NCBI RefSeq assembly: GCF_039939195.1
Contig: NZ_JBDUUH010000001.1
Coordinates: forward strand, 434,001-498,000
Direction: 5' to 3'
Source of the DNA: Foliimonas ilicis
Lineage (GTDB): Bacteria; Pseudomonadota; Alphaproteobacteria; Rhizobiales; Rhizobiaceae
Length of the DNA: 64,000 nt
Part shown: one piece after another, positions 1 through 8,782 of the stretch
How the letters are laid out: each line of letters starts with the position of its first letter
Numbering within the stretch: the first letter of the stretch is position 1
Made by a program: the position numbers and the translations under genes
The notes under the pieces: generated by a model
What the model was told of the DNA's origin: nothing
Databases searched by the model: none
Seen by the model: only the letters and a program-made list of their open reading frames with translations

Positions 1-329
1 TCTAGCATGGTTCCGTGGTGGCCGGTTTGCCATGCAGCACCGATAAAGGCGATTGCCGAGATGGAACCTGCGATCGCGTAGAAAAGCCAGTCGCGCTGGC
101 CGGTCACTTCGGCAATGCCAATGGCGATTACGGCAGGCACAAAGCCGAAATAGCCGATGAAAAGCGCCAGAAACGGGATCGAAAACACGAAACTATGCGC
201 GACAATCGGAAATTCATCGGCATTCAGGTTAAGAATTCCAAGCGCCATGACATTTAGAAATGCGCTGGCCGCGAGGGCGGCTGCGATATAGCCGAAAACA
301 AGTGCTGCAAATCGTCCGATATAGACCAT
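1..329 (-). CDS. membrane protein, 3' end cut by window
   Basis: Reading the minus strand from an ATG at 329, the frame stays open for 109 codons and runs off the left edge, so the C-terminus is missing. The start reads MVYIGRFAALVFGYIA. At least three hydrophobic segments are visible (about residues 5-30, 45-72 and 84-100), which makes it a small integral membrane protein. It lies 8 bases downstream of rlmN on the same strand and may be co-transcribed with it. I do not recognise the family and assign no function. Confidence 0.65.
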   Translation of the reverse strand, partial: MVYIGRFAALVFGYIAAALAASAFLNVMALGILNLNADEFPIVAHSFVFSIPFLALFIGYFGFVPAVIAIGIAEVTGQRDWLFYAIAGSISAIAFIGAAWQTGHHGTML

Positions 330-337
330 GAGGTGGC

Positions 338-1573
338 TCAAGCTTCGCCGTGGCCCGCGATCATCATGGCTTCGAGCGCGAGGCGCTCGGTTTTCTTCAT
401 CCTTTCGGATTCGGATTTGAGCTGACCGCAGGCCGCCAGAATGTCGCGCCCGCGCGGTGTGCGGATCGGCGAGGCATAACCGGCATTGTTGATGTAATCG
501 GCGAATTTCTCGATCGTTTCCCAATCAGAACACTGGTAGTTCGTGCCCGGCCAAGGGTTGAACGGAATGAGATTGATCTTTGCCGGAACGCCCTTGAGCA
601 GCTTGATGAGCGCCTTGGCGTCTTCGATCGAATCGTTGACGTCTTTCAGCATCACATATTCAAAGGTGATGCGGCGCGCATTCGATACGCCGGGATAGTT
701 GCGGCAGGCGTCGACCAGATCTTTCAGCGGATACTTCTTGTTGATTGGCACGAGCATGTCGCGCAGATCGTCATTCGTCGCATGCAGCGAAATCGCCAGC
801 ATCACGCCGATCTCATCGCCGGTGCGGAAGATTTCGGGCACGACGCCAGAGGTCGACAGCGTGATGCGGCGCTTGGAAAGCGAAAGACCGTCGCCATCCG
901 AGGCAATCAGCAGCGCCTTCTTGACTGCTTCGAAATTGTAGAGCGGTTCGCCCATGCCCATCATGACGATGTTGGAAATTTTGCGCCCTTCGGCCGGAAC
1001 GATCGCGCCGCTTGGTGTATCGCGGTCCGGGAAGTCGCCCAGCCGGTCGCGCGCGGTCATTAACTGCGTCAGGATTTCCTCGGCAGTCAGATTGCGTACC
1101 AGCTTTTGCGTGCCGGTATGGCAAAAGGAGCATGTGAGCGTGCAGCCGACCTGGCTGGAAATGCACAGCGTGCCGCGGCCTTCCTCGGGAATGTAGACGG
1201 TTTCGATCTCCACGGGACGCCCCGCACCGCGCGGCGGAAAGCGGAACAGCCATTTGCGGGTGCCATCGGAGGAAATCTGTTCCTCGACGATTTCGGGGCG
1301 TGCAATCGAAAAATGCTTGTCCAGTTCGACTCGCAAATCCTTCGAGATGTTGAACATCTCGGAGAAGTCGGAAACGCCGCGCACGTAAAGCCAATGCCAT
1401 AGCTGCTGCGAGCGCATCTTCGCCTGACGCTCAGGGACGACGCCGGACGCAACCAGCGCTTCGGCAAGCTCACTGCGGGTGAGGCCGATCAGCGGCGGTT
1501 TTTCGGATACGGCAGTGCGTACGCGGATTGCGTCGCGCGCGCCGGCATCTTTGAGGTCAAGCGAAAGGGTCAT
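338..1573 (-). CDS. rlmN: 23S rRNA (adenine2503-C2)-methyltransferase RlmN
   Basis: Radical-SAM enzyme that methylates C2 of A2503 in 23S rRNA and, in E. coli, also A37 of some tRNAs. The CxxxCxxC cluster motif is visible as C144, C148 and C151 within QVGCTLTCSFCHTG. The later cysteine C382 (in ILAACGQL) is the likely second catalytic cysteine of the family. The length of 411 residues is normal for alphaproteobacteria, where a longer N-terminus than in E. coli is usual. The gene faces away from its upstream neighbour's terminator at 1661-1684, so it probably has its own promoter between 1574 and 1660. Confidence 0.95.
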   Translation of the reverse strand: MTLSLDLKDAGARDAIRVRTAVSEKPPLIGLTRSELAEALVASGVVPERQAKMRSQQLWHWLYVRGVSDFSEMFNISKDLRVELDKHFSIARPEIVEEQISSDGTRKWLFRFPPRGAGRPVEIETVYIPEEGRGTLCISSQVGCTLTCSFCHTGTQKLVRNLTAEEILTQLMTARDRLGDFPDRDTPSGAIVPAEGRKISNIVMMGMGEPLYNFEAVKKALLIASDGDGLSLSKRRITLSTSGVVPEIFRTGDEIGVMLAISLHATNDDLRDMLVPINKKYPLKDLVDACRNYPGVSNARRITFEYVMLKDVNDSIEDAKALIKLLKGVPAKINLIPFNPWPGTNYQCSDWETIEKFADYINNAGYASPIRTPRGRDILAACGQLKSESERMKKTERLALEAMMIAGHGEA

Positions 1574-1660
1574 GGTCGCGATATAGGTTCAGTCTGGAGG
1601 AAATTGAATGCGCACATATCACGCAATGCGCCTTACGTCACGTCTGCACGGAAAATGACA

Positions 1661-1684
1661 AAGGCCGGGACAACGCCCGGCCTT
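1661..1684 (-). terminator. intrinsic terminator of the IalB-like gene
   Basis: AAGGCCGGG and CCCGGCCTT form a 9-bp stem around a six-base loop, starting 26 bases after the stop codon of the IalB-like gene at 1710. The flanks are A- and T-rich on both sides, so it may work in both directions. Confidence 0.8.
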
Positions 1685-1709
1685 TTCGTAGATCGTCGAT
1701 CCAAATTTC

Positions 1710-2213
1710 TTATTTGCAGTTCTGAATGGAGCTCAGAGCCGCCGTGATGCCCTTCAGCGAGAAGGTGTAGTTGGTCGGATTGCCACGGCCGGACCGTGCA
1801 GCGACCTTCATGTCGGCACCGCTGCGCATGGCTGCAATCAGATTGGGCTCTTCGGCGGCATTCTCGACCCACGCTGATTTTCCGCGTGTGAACAGGGTGA
1901 AGTTTCTGTCTCCGACAGTGACCGTAACCTTCGAATCGGCCTGGAAATCGTAAGAGGCGATGAATTGCGGCTCGTAAGAAACTGCCTGGCCTGGGCGCTG
2001 GCTGACGAAGAAGAAGATGTCGCCGTGGTTCAGCGAAGGCGGCTGTTTGTCGGTCGGAACCGTCAGCACATAGCAGACCTTACCGGTGTTGACCTGGTAG
2101 GAATATGTGCCCCAGGCATTGTGCTGGCCGATCTTGGTCGCGGACTGGGCGAGCGCAGGCACCGCCCCGGCTACCAGGATCAGGCTCGAAACTATCGCTA
2201 TCAATCCGCGCAT
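1710..2213 (-). CDS. IalB-family secreted protein
   Basis: A 167-residue protein with a clear Sec signal peptide ending at ALAQ (about residue 23). The body matches the invasion-associated locus B family: an early W-x-x-Y segment, a cysteine in GKVCYVL, the FFFVSQRPG strand and a closing cysteine at the C-terminus (IQNCK) that could pair with the first. IalB of Bartonella promotes erythrocyte invasion, but homologues are widespread in non-invasive Rhizobiales. The product is probably periplasmic and its role here is unknown. It is monocistronic, with its own terminator. Confidence 0.8.
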   Translation of the reverse strand: MRGLIAIVSSLILVAGAVPALAQSATKIGQHNAWGTYSYQVNTGKVCYVLTVPTDKQPPSLNHGDIFFFVSQRPGQAVSYEPQFIASYDFQADSKVTVTVGDRNFTLFTRGKSAWVENAAEEPNLIAAMRSGADMKVAARSGRGNPTNYTFSLKGITAALSSIQNCK

Positions 2214-2543
2214 TGTCTTTTCCGTATCCCTGTTCGCATGAAAGCAGGGCGAGCGTTCTGAGCGCCGGCCCTTCAGTTCATTTTGATTTAATCTGGGTTA
2301 CCAAAGGGTGAAGACCCCCTGAAAAGGTTCATTTTCGCCATATGGCAACCCCGTAATGAGAACACCGTCCGGTGTTTGTCCCTTCCTGCTGTTCAAGACG
2401 TGAAAAACGGCAAGAGTTTGACTTTTCATTTCAAGCTGTAATTGGCAGATGATGAAGCTGCTTGCAAAGCCTGTATTGCCGATGAGCCATCGGCTGCGTA
2501 ATTTGCCGCATTCCATGGAGGATTTTTGTCTGCGGGAAGAACT
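2214..2543. other. 330-bp divergent intergenic region
   Basis: The space between the divergent IalB-like gene and the ECF sigma gene. No convincing ORF is present. The only strong signal is a 16-base palindrome at 2361-2376 (AACACCG-TC-CGGTGTT) followed by a pyrimidine-rich stretch. It could be an operator or a weak terminator-like hairpin. I could not find a clear ECF-type promoter (TGATC-like -35) for autoregulation of the sigma gene. Confidence 0.5.
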
Positions 2544-3110
2544 ATGACCGAGATTTCGTCTGGCGATCAGGCCCGTCTGGCGGAGCTCGTGGCGAAAAAT
2601 CGCGACAGAATTGCCTTTACGCGGCTGTTCGATCATTTCGCGCCGCGCATCAATGGCTATCTCCAGCGTCTCGGCATGAACGCCGAGGCTGCCGAAGATC
2701 TGACGCAGGACGTGATGACGGTGCTCTGGCACAAGGCAGAGCTTTTCGATCCGGCGAAATCCTCTCTCTCCACATGGCTTTTCCGCGTGGCGCGCAATCG
2801 TCGCATCGACGCGGCAAGGCGCGACAGTTCACGGAAATTGGACCCCGAGGACCCGTTTCTGTGGCCAGAACCGTTGGAGCCTGCCGACAGCCAGATGGAT
2901 GCGCGCCAACGCGACGAGCGCGTGCGAGCCGCGTTGAAAGATATACCGGAGGAGCAGCGTTCGCTGCTACGCGACGCCTATTATCTCGGCCTGACCCAAA
3001 GCCAAATCGCCGAGCAGACGAAACTGCCGCTCGGCACGGTGAAATCGCGAATCAGGCTGGCCTTTGCGCGATTACGGCTGGCTTTGGACGCTGATGGACT
3101 GAAGGATTAG
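2544..3110 (+). CDS. ECF-family RNA polymerase sigma factor
   Basis: An extracytoplasmic-function sigma-70 of 188 residues. Region 2 is visible as the LFDHFAPRINGYL...AEDLTQDVMTVLWHKA segment and the WLFRVARNRRIDAAR helix that recognises the -10. Region 4 is the helix-turn-helix LTQSQIAEQTKLPLGTVKSR. The ATG at 2544 is preceded by GGAAGAA at good spacing. An in-frame TTG at 2526 is less likely. The sequence resembles the RpoE/ChrR-type (ECF11-like) group, but no anti-sigma gene follows: the next gene is convergent and overlaps the stop by 4 bases. Confidence 0.88.
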   Translation: MTEISSGDQARLAELVAKNRDRIAFTRLFDHFAPRINGYLQRLGMNAEAAEDLTQDVMTVLWHKAELFDPAKSSLSTWLFRVARNRRIDAARRDSSRKLDPEDPFLWPEPLEPADSQMDARQRDERVRAALKDIPEEQRSLLRDAYYLGLTQSQIAEQTKLPLGTVKSRIRLAFARLRLALDADGLKD

Positions 3111-3475
3111 CTTTCGTCGGCTAGCGCTTCACGCGCCGCAGCCTTGTGCGCGGGTGTGATGTGATTGCGCACAGCGGCAATTGCCGCACTCAAAACCGCA
3201 ATATCATCAGTGAAGCCAAGGCCGAAAATAACGTCGGGAATGGCATCGGCGGGCATGACGAAATAGGCAAGTGCGGCGATCAGGATGCCTTTCGCGCGCA
3301 ACGGCGTCTGGCTGTCCATAGCGCAATAATAGGCCGCGACAACGTCGTCCATGAACGGCACATGGCGTGCCGCACGCTTGGCCGTGCGCCAGAAGCGCGC
3401 GCGAACGTGCTGCTCGTCGCGATCGGTTTTCCCGATGCCGAAGGCAGAAAAATCAAAGTCGGCGAATTTCACCAT
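3107..3475 (-). CDS. DUF1232 (YkvA-like) membrane protein
   Basis: A 122-residue protein with the DUF1232 core: a hydrophobic helix leading into YFVMPADAIPDVIFGLGFTDD, then AVLSAAIAAVRNHI. The family is found throughout bacteria and its function is unknown. The start at 3475 is chosen because TAGGAGC precedes it at normal spacing. The in-frame ATG at 3532 would add 19 residues without a good ribosome site. The 3' end overlaps the convergent sigma gene by 4 bases. Confidence 0.8.
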   Translation of the reverse strand: MVKFADFDFSAFGIGKTDRDEQHVRARFWRTAKRAARHVPFMDDVVAAYYCAMDSQTPLRAKGILIAALAYFVMPADAIPDVIFGLGFTDDIAVLSAAIAAVRNHITPAHKAAAREALADES

Positions 3476-3549
3476 ACCCACGCTCCTATAACCCAGCTCC
3501 TTGTAACGGAAATGTGGGGACGGAAAACGCACTTCGCAAGATGCGACGC

Positions 3550-3843
3550 TCAGGCAGCAAACCGATCGATTTTTGCGGCCAGTTTGAAGTCGAGTTCGGT
3601 CAGGCCCCCGGCGTCATGCGTGGTCAGGCGAATATCGACGGTTTTATAGACGTTGGACCATTCGGGATGATGATCCATCTTTTCCGCAGCAAGCGCCACG
3701 CGTGACATGAAACCGAAGGCTTCGCTGAAATCCTTGAAGGTGAAGGTGCGCTCGATGGCGTTGCCGTCCTCATTCAGGCTCCAGCCGGAAGCGGCTTCAA
3801 GGGCCTTCCCCAGGGCCTCTTTGGAAAGTTTATCGCGTGCCAT
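3550..3843 (-). CDS. phhB: pterin-4a-carbinolamine dehydratase
   Basis: A 97-residue 4a-hydroxytetrahydrobiopterin dehydratase, which regenerates the pterin cofactor of aromatic amino acid hydroxylases. The diagnostic motif is intact: E-K-M-D-H-H-P-E-W followed by Y-K-T-V-D-I-R-L-T-T-H-D-A-G-G-L-T. The paired histidines and the THD histidine are the catalytic positions. Length is normal for the family. It sits 27 bases downstream of thpR on the same strand and may be co-transcribed with it. No phenylalanine hydroxylase gene is present in the window. Confidence 0.93.
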   Translation of the reverse strand: MARDKLSKEALGKALEAASGWSLNEDGNAIERTFTFKDFSEAFGFMSRVALAAEKMDHHPEWSNVYKTVDIRLTTHDAGGLTELDFKLAAKIDRFAA

Positions 3844-3870
3844 TTGTTTCTTCCAATCTGCCTCTGCCGG

Positions 3871-4467
3871 TCAGCGAAGGCCGACCCCAACATCCTGGCT
3901 TTCGTCCTGCAAGCCCGCCCATCGCGGCTCGCCACCCGATAGAGGCCAGGCTTCCTCGACGATGTAAGGGCCGCCGCCGACCGAATCGCGCGACGACATC
4001 AGGACGAAACGTCCGACCTTGAAAGGCGTTGCCGCGAAATTGCCGCGTGCCGACAAATAATGCGCGACATCGATCGGGCTCGTGTTGCGCAGCCGCGCCA
4101 GCGTCACATGCGGCATGAATTTTCGAGGGTCTGCAGGCAGTCCAAGCCGCTGGCAAATGCGGTCGATTTCGGCCTGAAGCGCGTTGAGCTCGGGCGTTGG
4201 CGTCACGCCTGCCCAGACCGCATGCGGCTTTTTCGAGCCGAAAGCGCCGACGCCTGAAAGTTTCAGCGAGAAGGATGGTCGCCGCACCCTGTCGAGCGCA
4301 TTGGCGATCTCGTCAGCAACATGGCCTTCGATGTCACCGAAAAAGCGGAGGGTGAGATGGTAGTTCTCGACGTCTATCCAGCGTGCACCGGGGAGGCCGC
4401 CGCGCAGCAACGACAATGACATTGCCGCGTCACGCGTAATTTCGAGGGCGGTGAAAAGTCGCGGCAT
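3871..4467 (-). CDS. thpR: RNA 2',3'-cyclic phosphodiesterase (2'-5' ligase family)
   Basis: A 198-residue member of the 2H phosphoesterase superfamily. Both H-x-T-x motifs are visible: YHLTLRFFG in the first half and MPHVTLARLR in the second. E. coli ThpR hydrolyses RNA 2',3'-cyclic phosphates and joins 2'-5' tRNA half-molecules in vitro. The start at 4467 (MPRLFTALE) has AAGGGAG upstream, while the upstream ATG at 4515 lacks support. It lies between tesA and phhB on the minus strand. Confidence 0.88.
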   Translation of the reverse strand: MPRLFTALEITRDAAMSLSLLRGGLPGARWIDVENYHLTLRFFGDIEGHVADEIANALDRVRRPSFSLKLSGVGAFGSKKPHAVWAGVTPTPELNALQAEIDRICQRLGLPADPRKFMPHVTLARLRNTSPIDVAHYLSARGNFAATPFKVGRFVLMSSRDSVGGGPYIVEEAWPLSGGEPRWAGLQDESQDVGVGLR

Positions 4468-4580
4468 TGCCAGGCTCCCTTCATCGAATCGAAATCGGTA
4501 GTCCAAGCGAATCATTCTTCTGGGTTCGGAGCAAGTGGATTATTCGCCACATGATTTACGTTGCGGAATGTGCCTTCGGA

Positions 4581-5225
4581 TCACGAAGGCTTGGCATTCG
4601 CATCGACGATTTTCTCGAAATCGGGCAGGAAGCGCTCGACCATTCGATCCACTCCCTCGGCATTGGGATGCATTCCATCCTCAAGCAAAAGGCTCTGATC
4701 TGCCGCCACCCCATCGAGAAAGAACGGATAGAGCGGGATGTCGTATTTGGTCGCCAGTTGCGGGAAAATCTCGTTGAAGCGGTTGCCATAATCCGCTCCC
4801 AGATTCGGAGCAGCCTGCATTCCGGCCAGATAGACCATGATGCCGCGATCTTTCAGTTTGCCGATCATCGTGTCGAGGTTTTTCTCGGTGATGCCCGGCG
4901 ATATGCCGCGCAGCATGTCGTTCGCGCCGAGTTCGAGAATGACGAGATCGGTTCCATCGGGCACCGACCAGTCGAGACGCGAAAGTCCGGCACTGGTCGT
5001 ATCACCGGAAACACCGGCATTCGAGATCACGACATCGTGACCTTTGTTTCGTAGCGCTGCCTCCAATTTTTCTGGAAAGCTCTCGCCAGAATTCAAATTG
5101 TAACCGGCCATCAGGCTGTCGCCGAAGCCAACGATCTTGAAAGGCTCTGCAACACTCTGAGAAGACGCAGCCAAAAGCCCGATAAATGCGGCAAAGAGCG
5201 CCGCTGCAATGTGTTTGAAAGCCAT
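4581..5225 (-). CDS. tesA: SGNH/GDSL arylesterase (TesA-like)
   Basis: A periplasmic GDSL-family esterase of 214 residues with a signal peptide ending near residue 26 (SQSVAE). The four SGNH blocks are present: GDSL with nucleophile S37, the oxyanion glycine in NAGVSGDT (G71), GAND with N102, and the C-terminal DGMHP with D183 and H186. The family hydrolyses aryl and short acyl esters and thioesters. It is divergent from the YbbA-like ABC ATPase gene, an arrangement common in proteobacteria (tesA next to ybbA-ybbP), which supports the call. Confidence 0.9.
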   Translation of the reverse strand: MAFKHIAAALFAAFIGLLAASSQSVAEPFKIVGFGDSLMAGYNLNSGESFPEKLEAALRNKGHDVVISNAGVSGDTTSAGLSRLDWSVPDGTDLVILELGANDMLRGISPGITEKNLDTMIGKLKDRGIMVYLAGMQAAPNLGADYGNRFNEIFPQLATKYDIPLYPFFLDGVAADQSLLLEDGMHPNAEGVDRMVERFLPDFEKIVDANAKPS

Positions 5226-5290
5226 TACACCTATCCCATATGACGGGTACGCCGCCCGTCCTCAAAAACAGCATATAGGAAAGTTTTTAC

Positions 5291-5998
5291 GTGACAGCAC
5301 CCGTCATCGAGTTGAACAACGTGTCGCTTACTCTGGGGCAGGGGGCTTCTTCCGTCCACGTCCTGAAGGGCATCAGCCTCGAAGTGACGGGAGGCGAAGC
5401 GACCGGTATCGTTGGTCCATCCGGTTCTGGAAAATCAACTTTGCTGATGGTTCTGGCCGGTTTGGAAAAGGTGGATTCCGGCACGGTAAAGATCGCGGGC
5501 GAAACGCTGAACGGCAAAAGCGAAGACACGATCGCAGCCTTCCGCGGACGCAATATCGGCATCGTCTTCCAGTCATTCCATCTCATTCCGAACATGACCG
5601 CGTTGGAAAACGTTGCCGTGCCGCTCGAACTTGCCGGCCATGCGGATGCTTTCGAGATTGCGGCGCGTGAACTGGCTTCTGTTGGCCTCAGCGAGCGCGT
5701 TACCCATTATCCGGGCGAGCTTTCAGGCGGTGAACAGCAGCGCGTGGCGATTGCACGCGCGCTGGCACCCGATCCGCGCATTCTGATTGCCGACGAACCG
5801 ACCGGCAATCTCGACCAGGCGACCGGGCGGCAGATTGCCGATCTGCTGTTCGCCAAGGCGGCAGAGCGCGGCATGACGCTCGTTCTGGTCACGCATGATC
5901 CATCTTTGGCGGCGCGCTGCACACGGCAGATTGCGATGCGTTCGGGCCGGATCGAAAACGAGCCGGCCGTTAGCCCAGCGCTTGCCGTTTCCGCCTGA
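5291..5998 (+). CDS. YbbA/LolD-type ABC transporter ATPase
   Basis: ATP-binding subunit, 235 residues, of a MacB/LolD-class exporter. Walker A GPSGSGKST is at 42-50, the Q-loop is in IVFQSFHLIP, the signature ELSGGEQQR is at about 143-151, Walker B ILIADEP is at 164-170, and the switch histidine is in VTHD. The start is a GTG (MTAPVIEL). It pairs with the large FtsX-type permease that begins 8 bases after its stop. Together with divergent tesA this resembles the ybbA-ybbP locus. The substrate is unknown; lipids or lipoproteins are the usual suggestion. Confidence 0.92.
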   Translation: MTAPVIELNNVSLTLGQGASSVHVLKGISLEVTGGEATGIVGPSGSGKSTLLMVLAGLEKVDSGTVKIAGETLNGKSEDTIAAFRGRNIGIVFQSFHLIPNMTALENVAVPLELAGHADAFEIAARELASVGLSERVTHYPGELSGGEQQRVAIARALAPDPRILIADEPTGNLDQATGRQIADLLFAKAAERGMTLVLVTHDPSLAARCTRQIAMRSGRIENEPAVSPALAVSA

Positions 5999-6005
5999 GG
6001 ACCAG

Positions 6006-8552
6006 ATGAAGCTTACACAAACGCTGCGTCTCGCCCTTCGGTTTTCGCTGCGCGAATTGCGCGGCGGTCTTTCCGGGTTTCTGATTTTCATCACCTGTAT
6101 CGCACTTGGCGTTGCCGCAATCGGTGGCGTCAATTCGGTCGCGCGGTCGATCACGGCTGGCGTCGCCAATCAAGGCCAGGCACTGCTTGGCGGTGACATC
6201 CGCTTCCAGCTCAACCAGCGCGAAGCGCGCGACGACGAGCGCGCATTTATGGACGGACTTGGAACCTTGGCCGAAAGCGCGAATATGCGCTCGATGGTTC
6301 GGCTGGAAGACGGTTCGGACCAATCGCTGGCAGAGGTCAAGGCGGTCGATGCAGCCTACCCGCTCTACGGTGCGCTTGAGACAAATCCGCCTTTGCCGCA
6401 GGCTGAGATGTTTGCCGAAAAGGATGGTGTATACGGTGCCGCAGCGCCTGCGACACTTTTCGAGCGGCTCGGACTTGAACGCGGCAGCCGCATAAGGCTT
6501 GGCGAAACAACCTTCGAATTGCGCGCCGAACTCATCAGCGAGCCAGATGCGCTCTCCGACGGTTTCGGTTTTGCGCCGCGCCTGCTCGTTTCGATGGACG
6601 GATTGCGCGCTTCCGGTCTGATCCAGCCCGGAAGCCTTGTCGAACATGGCTACAAGGTCAAAATTGACGGCGCGACCGAGGCCGATCTTACGGCGCTCAA
6701 TGCCCGCGCGACGGAAGAATTCCCGGAAGCCGGATGGAGCATCCGCAGCCGCAGCAACGCGGCACCTGCTCTGTCGTCCAACATCGAACGCTTTTCGCAA
6801 TTCCTGACGCTGGTCGGCCTGACCGCTTTGGTCGTCGGCGGCGTCGGCGTGGCCAATGCCGTGCGTGCCTATCTCGACAGCAAGCGCGGCGTCATTGCGA
6901 CCTTCAAGAGCCTTGGCGCTTCCGGGCGTTTCGTCTTCACCGTCTATCTCGTGCAGGTCCTGATGATCGCATCGATTGGCATCGTGATCGGTCTCGTTCT
7001 GGGTGCAATGATGCCGTTTGCAGCGAGTGCTGCGCTAAGCACGCTGATCCCGGTGCCTGCCGAAGGCGGGATTTATCCTGCTGCTCTTGCAATGGCTGCA
7101 CTGTTCGGCCTCCTGGTGACGCTTGCCTTCGCGCTTTTGCCGCTTGGTCGCGCCCGCGACGTGCCGGCGACCGCCCTGTTCAGGGAAATGGGCTTTGAAG
7201 GCAAGGGGCGTCCGCGCCTCATCTACATCGTCTCGGCGGTGGGGATCGCGGCGTTTCTGGCGTTGCTTGCGATCTATTTTGCCGCTGACCGCCGTATCGC
7301 CTGGATATTCGTCGGCGCTTCGATCTTTTCATTCATTGTGCTGCGCCTCGTCGGTGCTTTGGTGCAGTTTCTGGCGAAGAAGGCACCGCGCGTTCGCTCG
7401 ACCGCGTTGCGGCTGGCGCTCGGCAACATTCATCGGCCCGGCGCGCTTACGCCTTCGGTCGTCCTTTCGCTTGGTCTCGGCCTGACATTGCTGGTCACAT
7501 TGGCACTGATCGACGGCAATCTGCGCCAGCAGATCGCGGGCAGCCTGCCCGAACGCGCGCCGAATTTCTTCTTTGTCGACATTCAGGCTTCCGAAGTCGA
7601 TCAGTTCGCCGATCTGGTTCAGGCGCAAGCACCCGAAGGCAAGCTCGTGCGTGTGCCCATGTTGCGCGGCCGGGTCATGGAGTTGAACGGCGTCAATGTG
7701 CGCGACGTTCAGGTGCCGCCGGAAGGTGCATGGGTGCTGCGTGGCGACCGCGGCCTGACCTATACCCGCAACGTGCCGGAAAATTCCTCGCTTTCGGCGG
7801 GTGAATGGTGGCCTGACAATTATGACGGCGAACCGCTCGTCTCGTTCTCGGCCAAGGAAGCCGGCGAACTCGGCCTGAACATTGGTGATACAGTCACGGT
7901 CAATGTGCTTGGCCGCAACGTCACCGCCAAAATCGCCAGCTTCCGTCAGGTCGAATGGGAATCGATGGGCATCAATTTCGTGATGGTGTTTTCGCCCAAC
8001 ACATTCGCCGGTGCGCCGCACGCCTGGCTGGCGACGCTGACGCTGGACAACGCTACGCCACAGGATGAATCGCGCATTCTTAACACGATCACCCGCGCTT
8101 ACCCGGCTGTGACATCCGTTCGCGTGAAAGACGCGCTGGACATCATCAACACGCTGGTCGAGCAATTGGGTACGGCAATCCGTGCCGCGGCCAGTGTCGC
8201 GCTTATTGCATCGATATTGGTGCTTTCGGGGGCCTTGGCTGCCGGAAACCGCGCACGCATCCACGATGCAGTGGTTTTGAAGACGCTCGGCGCGACGAGA
8301 CGAACGCTGATTACAGCCTTTTCACTCGAATATCTGCTGATCGGGCTCGCGACCGCTGTATTCGCCCTTGCGGCGGGTGGTGTGGCGGCGTGGTTTGTTG
8401 TCGCACGCATTATGCGGCTGCAGGCCTCGTTCTCGCCCGAAGTCGCACTTGGTACGATTGCGCTAGCACTCGTGCTGACGGTCGGCTTCGGATTGGTTGG
8501 AACATGGCGGGTGCTTGGCCACAAAGCAGCTCCGGTGCTGCGCAATCTTTAA
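6006..8552 (+). CDS. YbbP-type ABC transporter permease (FtsX-like)
   Basis: An 848-residue permease with two FtsX-like domains. It has an N-terminal helix (about residues 20-40), a long periplasmic region, then helix groups near 265-410 and 440-520, a second periplasmic domain, and three C-terminal helices (about 725-840). This duplicated architecture is typical of YbbP and related permeases. The chosen ATG follows GAGGACCAG. It is almost certainly co-expressed with the preceding ATPase gene. The exported substrate cannot be read from sequence. Confidence 0.9.
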   Translation: MKLTQTLRLALRFSLRELRGGLSGFLIFITCIALGVAAIGGVNSVARSITAGVANQGQALLGGDIRFQLNQREARDDERAFMDGLGTLAESANMRSMVRLEDGSDQSLAEVKAVDAAYPLYGALETNPPLPQAEMFAEKDGVYGAAAPATLFERLGLERGSRIRLGETTFELRAELISEPDALSDGFGFAPRLLVSMDGLRASGLIQPGSLVEHGYKVKIDGATEADLTALNARATEEFPEAGWSIRSRSNAAPALSSNIERFSQFLTLVGLTALVVGGVGVANAVRAYLDSKRGVIATFKSLGASGRFVFTVYLVQVLMIASIGIVIGLVLGAMMPFAASAALSTLIPVPAEGGIYPAALAMAALFGLLVTLAFALLPLGRARDVPATALFREMGFEGKGRPRLIYIVSAVGIAAFLALLAIYFAADRRIAWIFVGASIFSFIVLRLVGALVQFLAKKAPRVRSTALRLALGNIHRPGALTPSVVLSLGLGLTLLVTLALIDGNLRQQIAGSLPERAPNFFFVDIQASEVDQFADLVQAQAPEGKLVRVPMLRGRVMELNGVNVRDVQVPPEGAWVLRGDRGLTYTRNVPENSSLSAGEWWPDNYDGEPLVSFSAKEAGELGLNIGDTVTVNVLGRNVTAKIASFRQVEWESMGINFVMVFSPNTFAGAPHAWLATLTLDNATPQDESRILNTITRAYPAVTSVRVKDALDIINTLVEQLGTAIRAAASVALIASILVLSGALAAGNRARIHDAVVLKTLGATRRTLITAFSLEYLLIGLATAVFALAAGGVAAWFVVARIMRLQASFSPEVALGTIALALVLTVGFGLVGTWRVLGHKAAPVLRNL

Positions 8553-8697
8553 GCGCTGCATCAGCTTTGTCTGAGTCTAACGGCAAGTTCTTCATACAAA
8601 ACCGCGTGATTGGATGTCTTTCTGGCCCAATCCCTTCAATCACGCTGCATTGCGTATAGTAACGGGTCTTGTTCTTACGCTAAAAAATCATCATATT

Positions 8698-8765
8698 CGG
8701 CGCAGGCATGCTGGAATCCCGCCAGCGGCGCCTGGGTCGGTGGACCCGACACCGGACGGGATAGA
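8698..8765 (+). ncRNA. ybhL leader RNA (5' UTR element)
   Basis: A compact structure directly upstream of the Bax-inhibitor-1 (YbhL/YccA-type) gene. CAGGC (8703-8707) and GCCTG (8730-8734) flank a nested stem GCTGG (8710-8714)/CCAGC (8722-8726) with loop AATCCCG. A second hairpin GGGTC-GGTG-GACCC follows at 8734-8747. The loop bases ATCCCG (8716-8721) are complementary to CGGGAT (8757-8762), giving a probable pseudoknot. Position and gene context match the alphaproteobacterial ybhL leader motif described in comparative RNA searches. Its ligand or mechanism is not known to me. Confidence 0.8.
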
Positions 8766-8782
8766 AGCAACAGAGGAATTAA

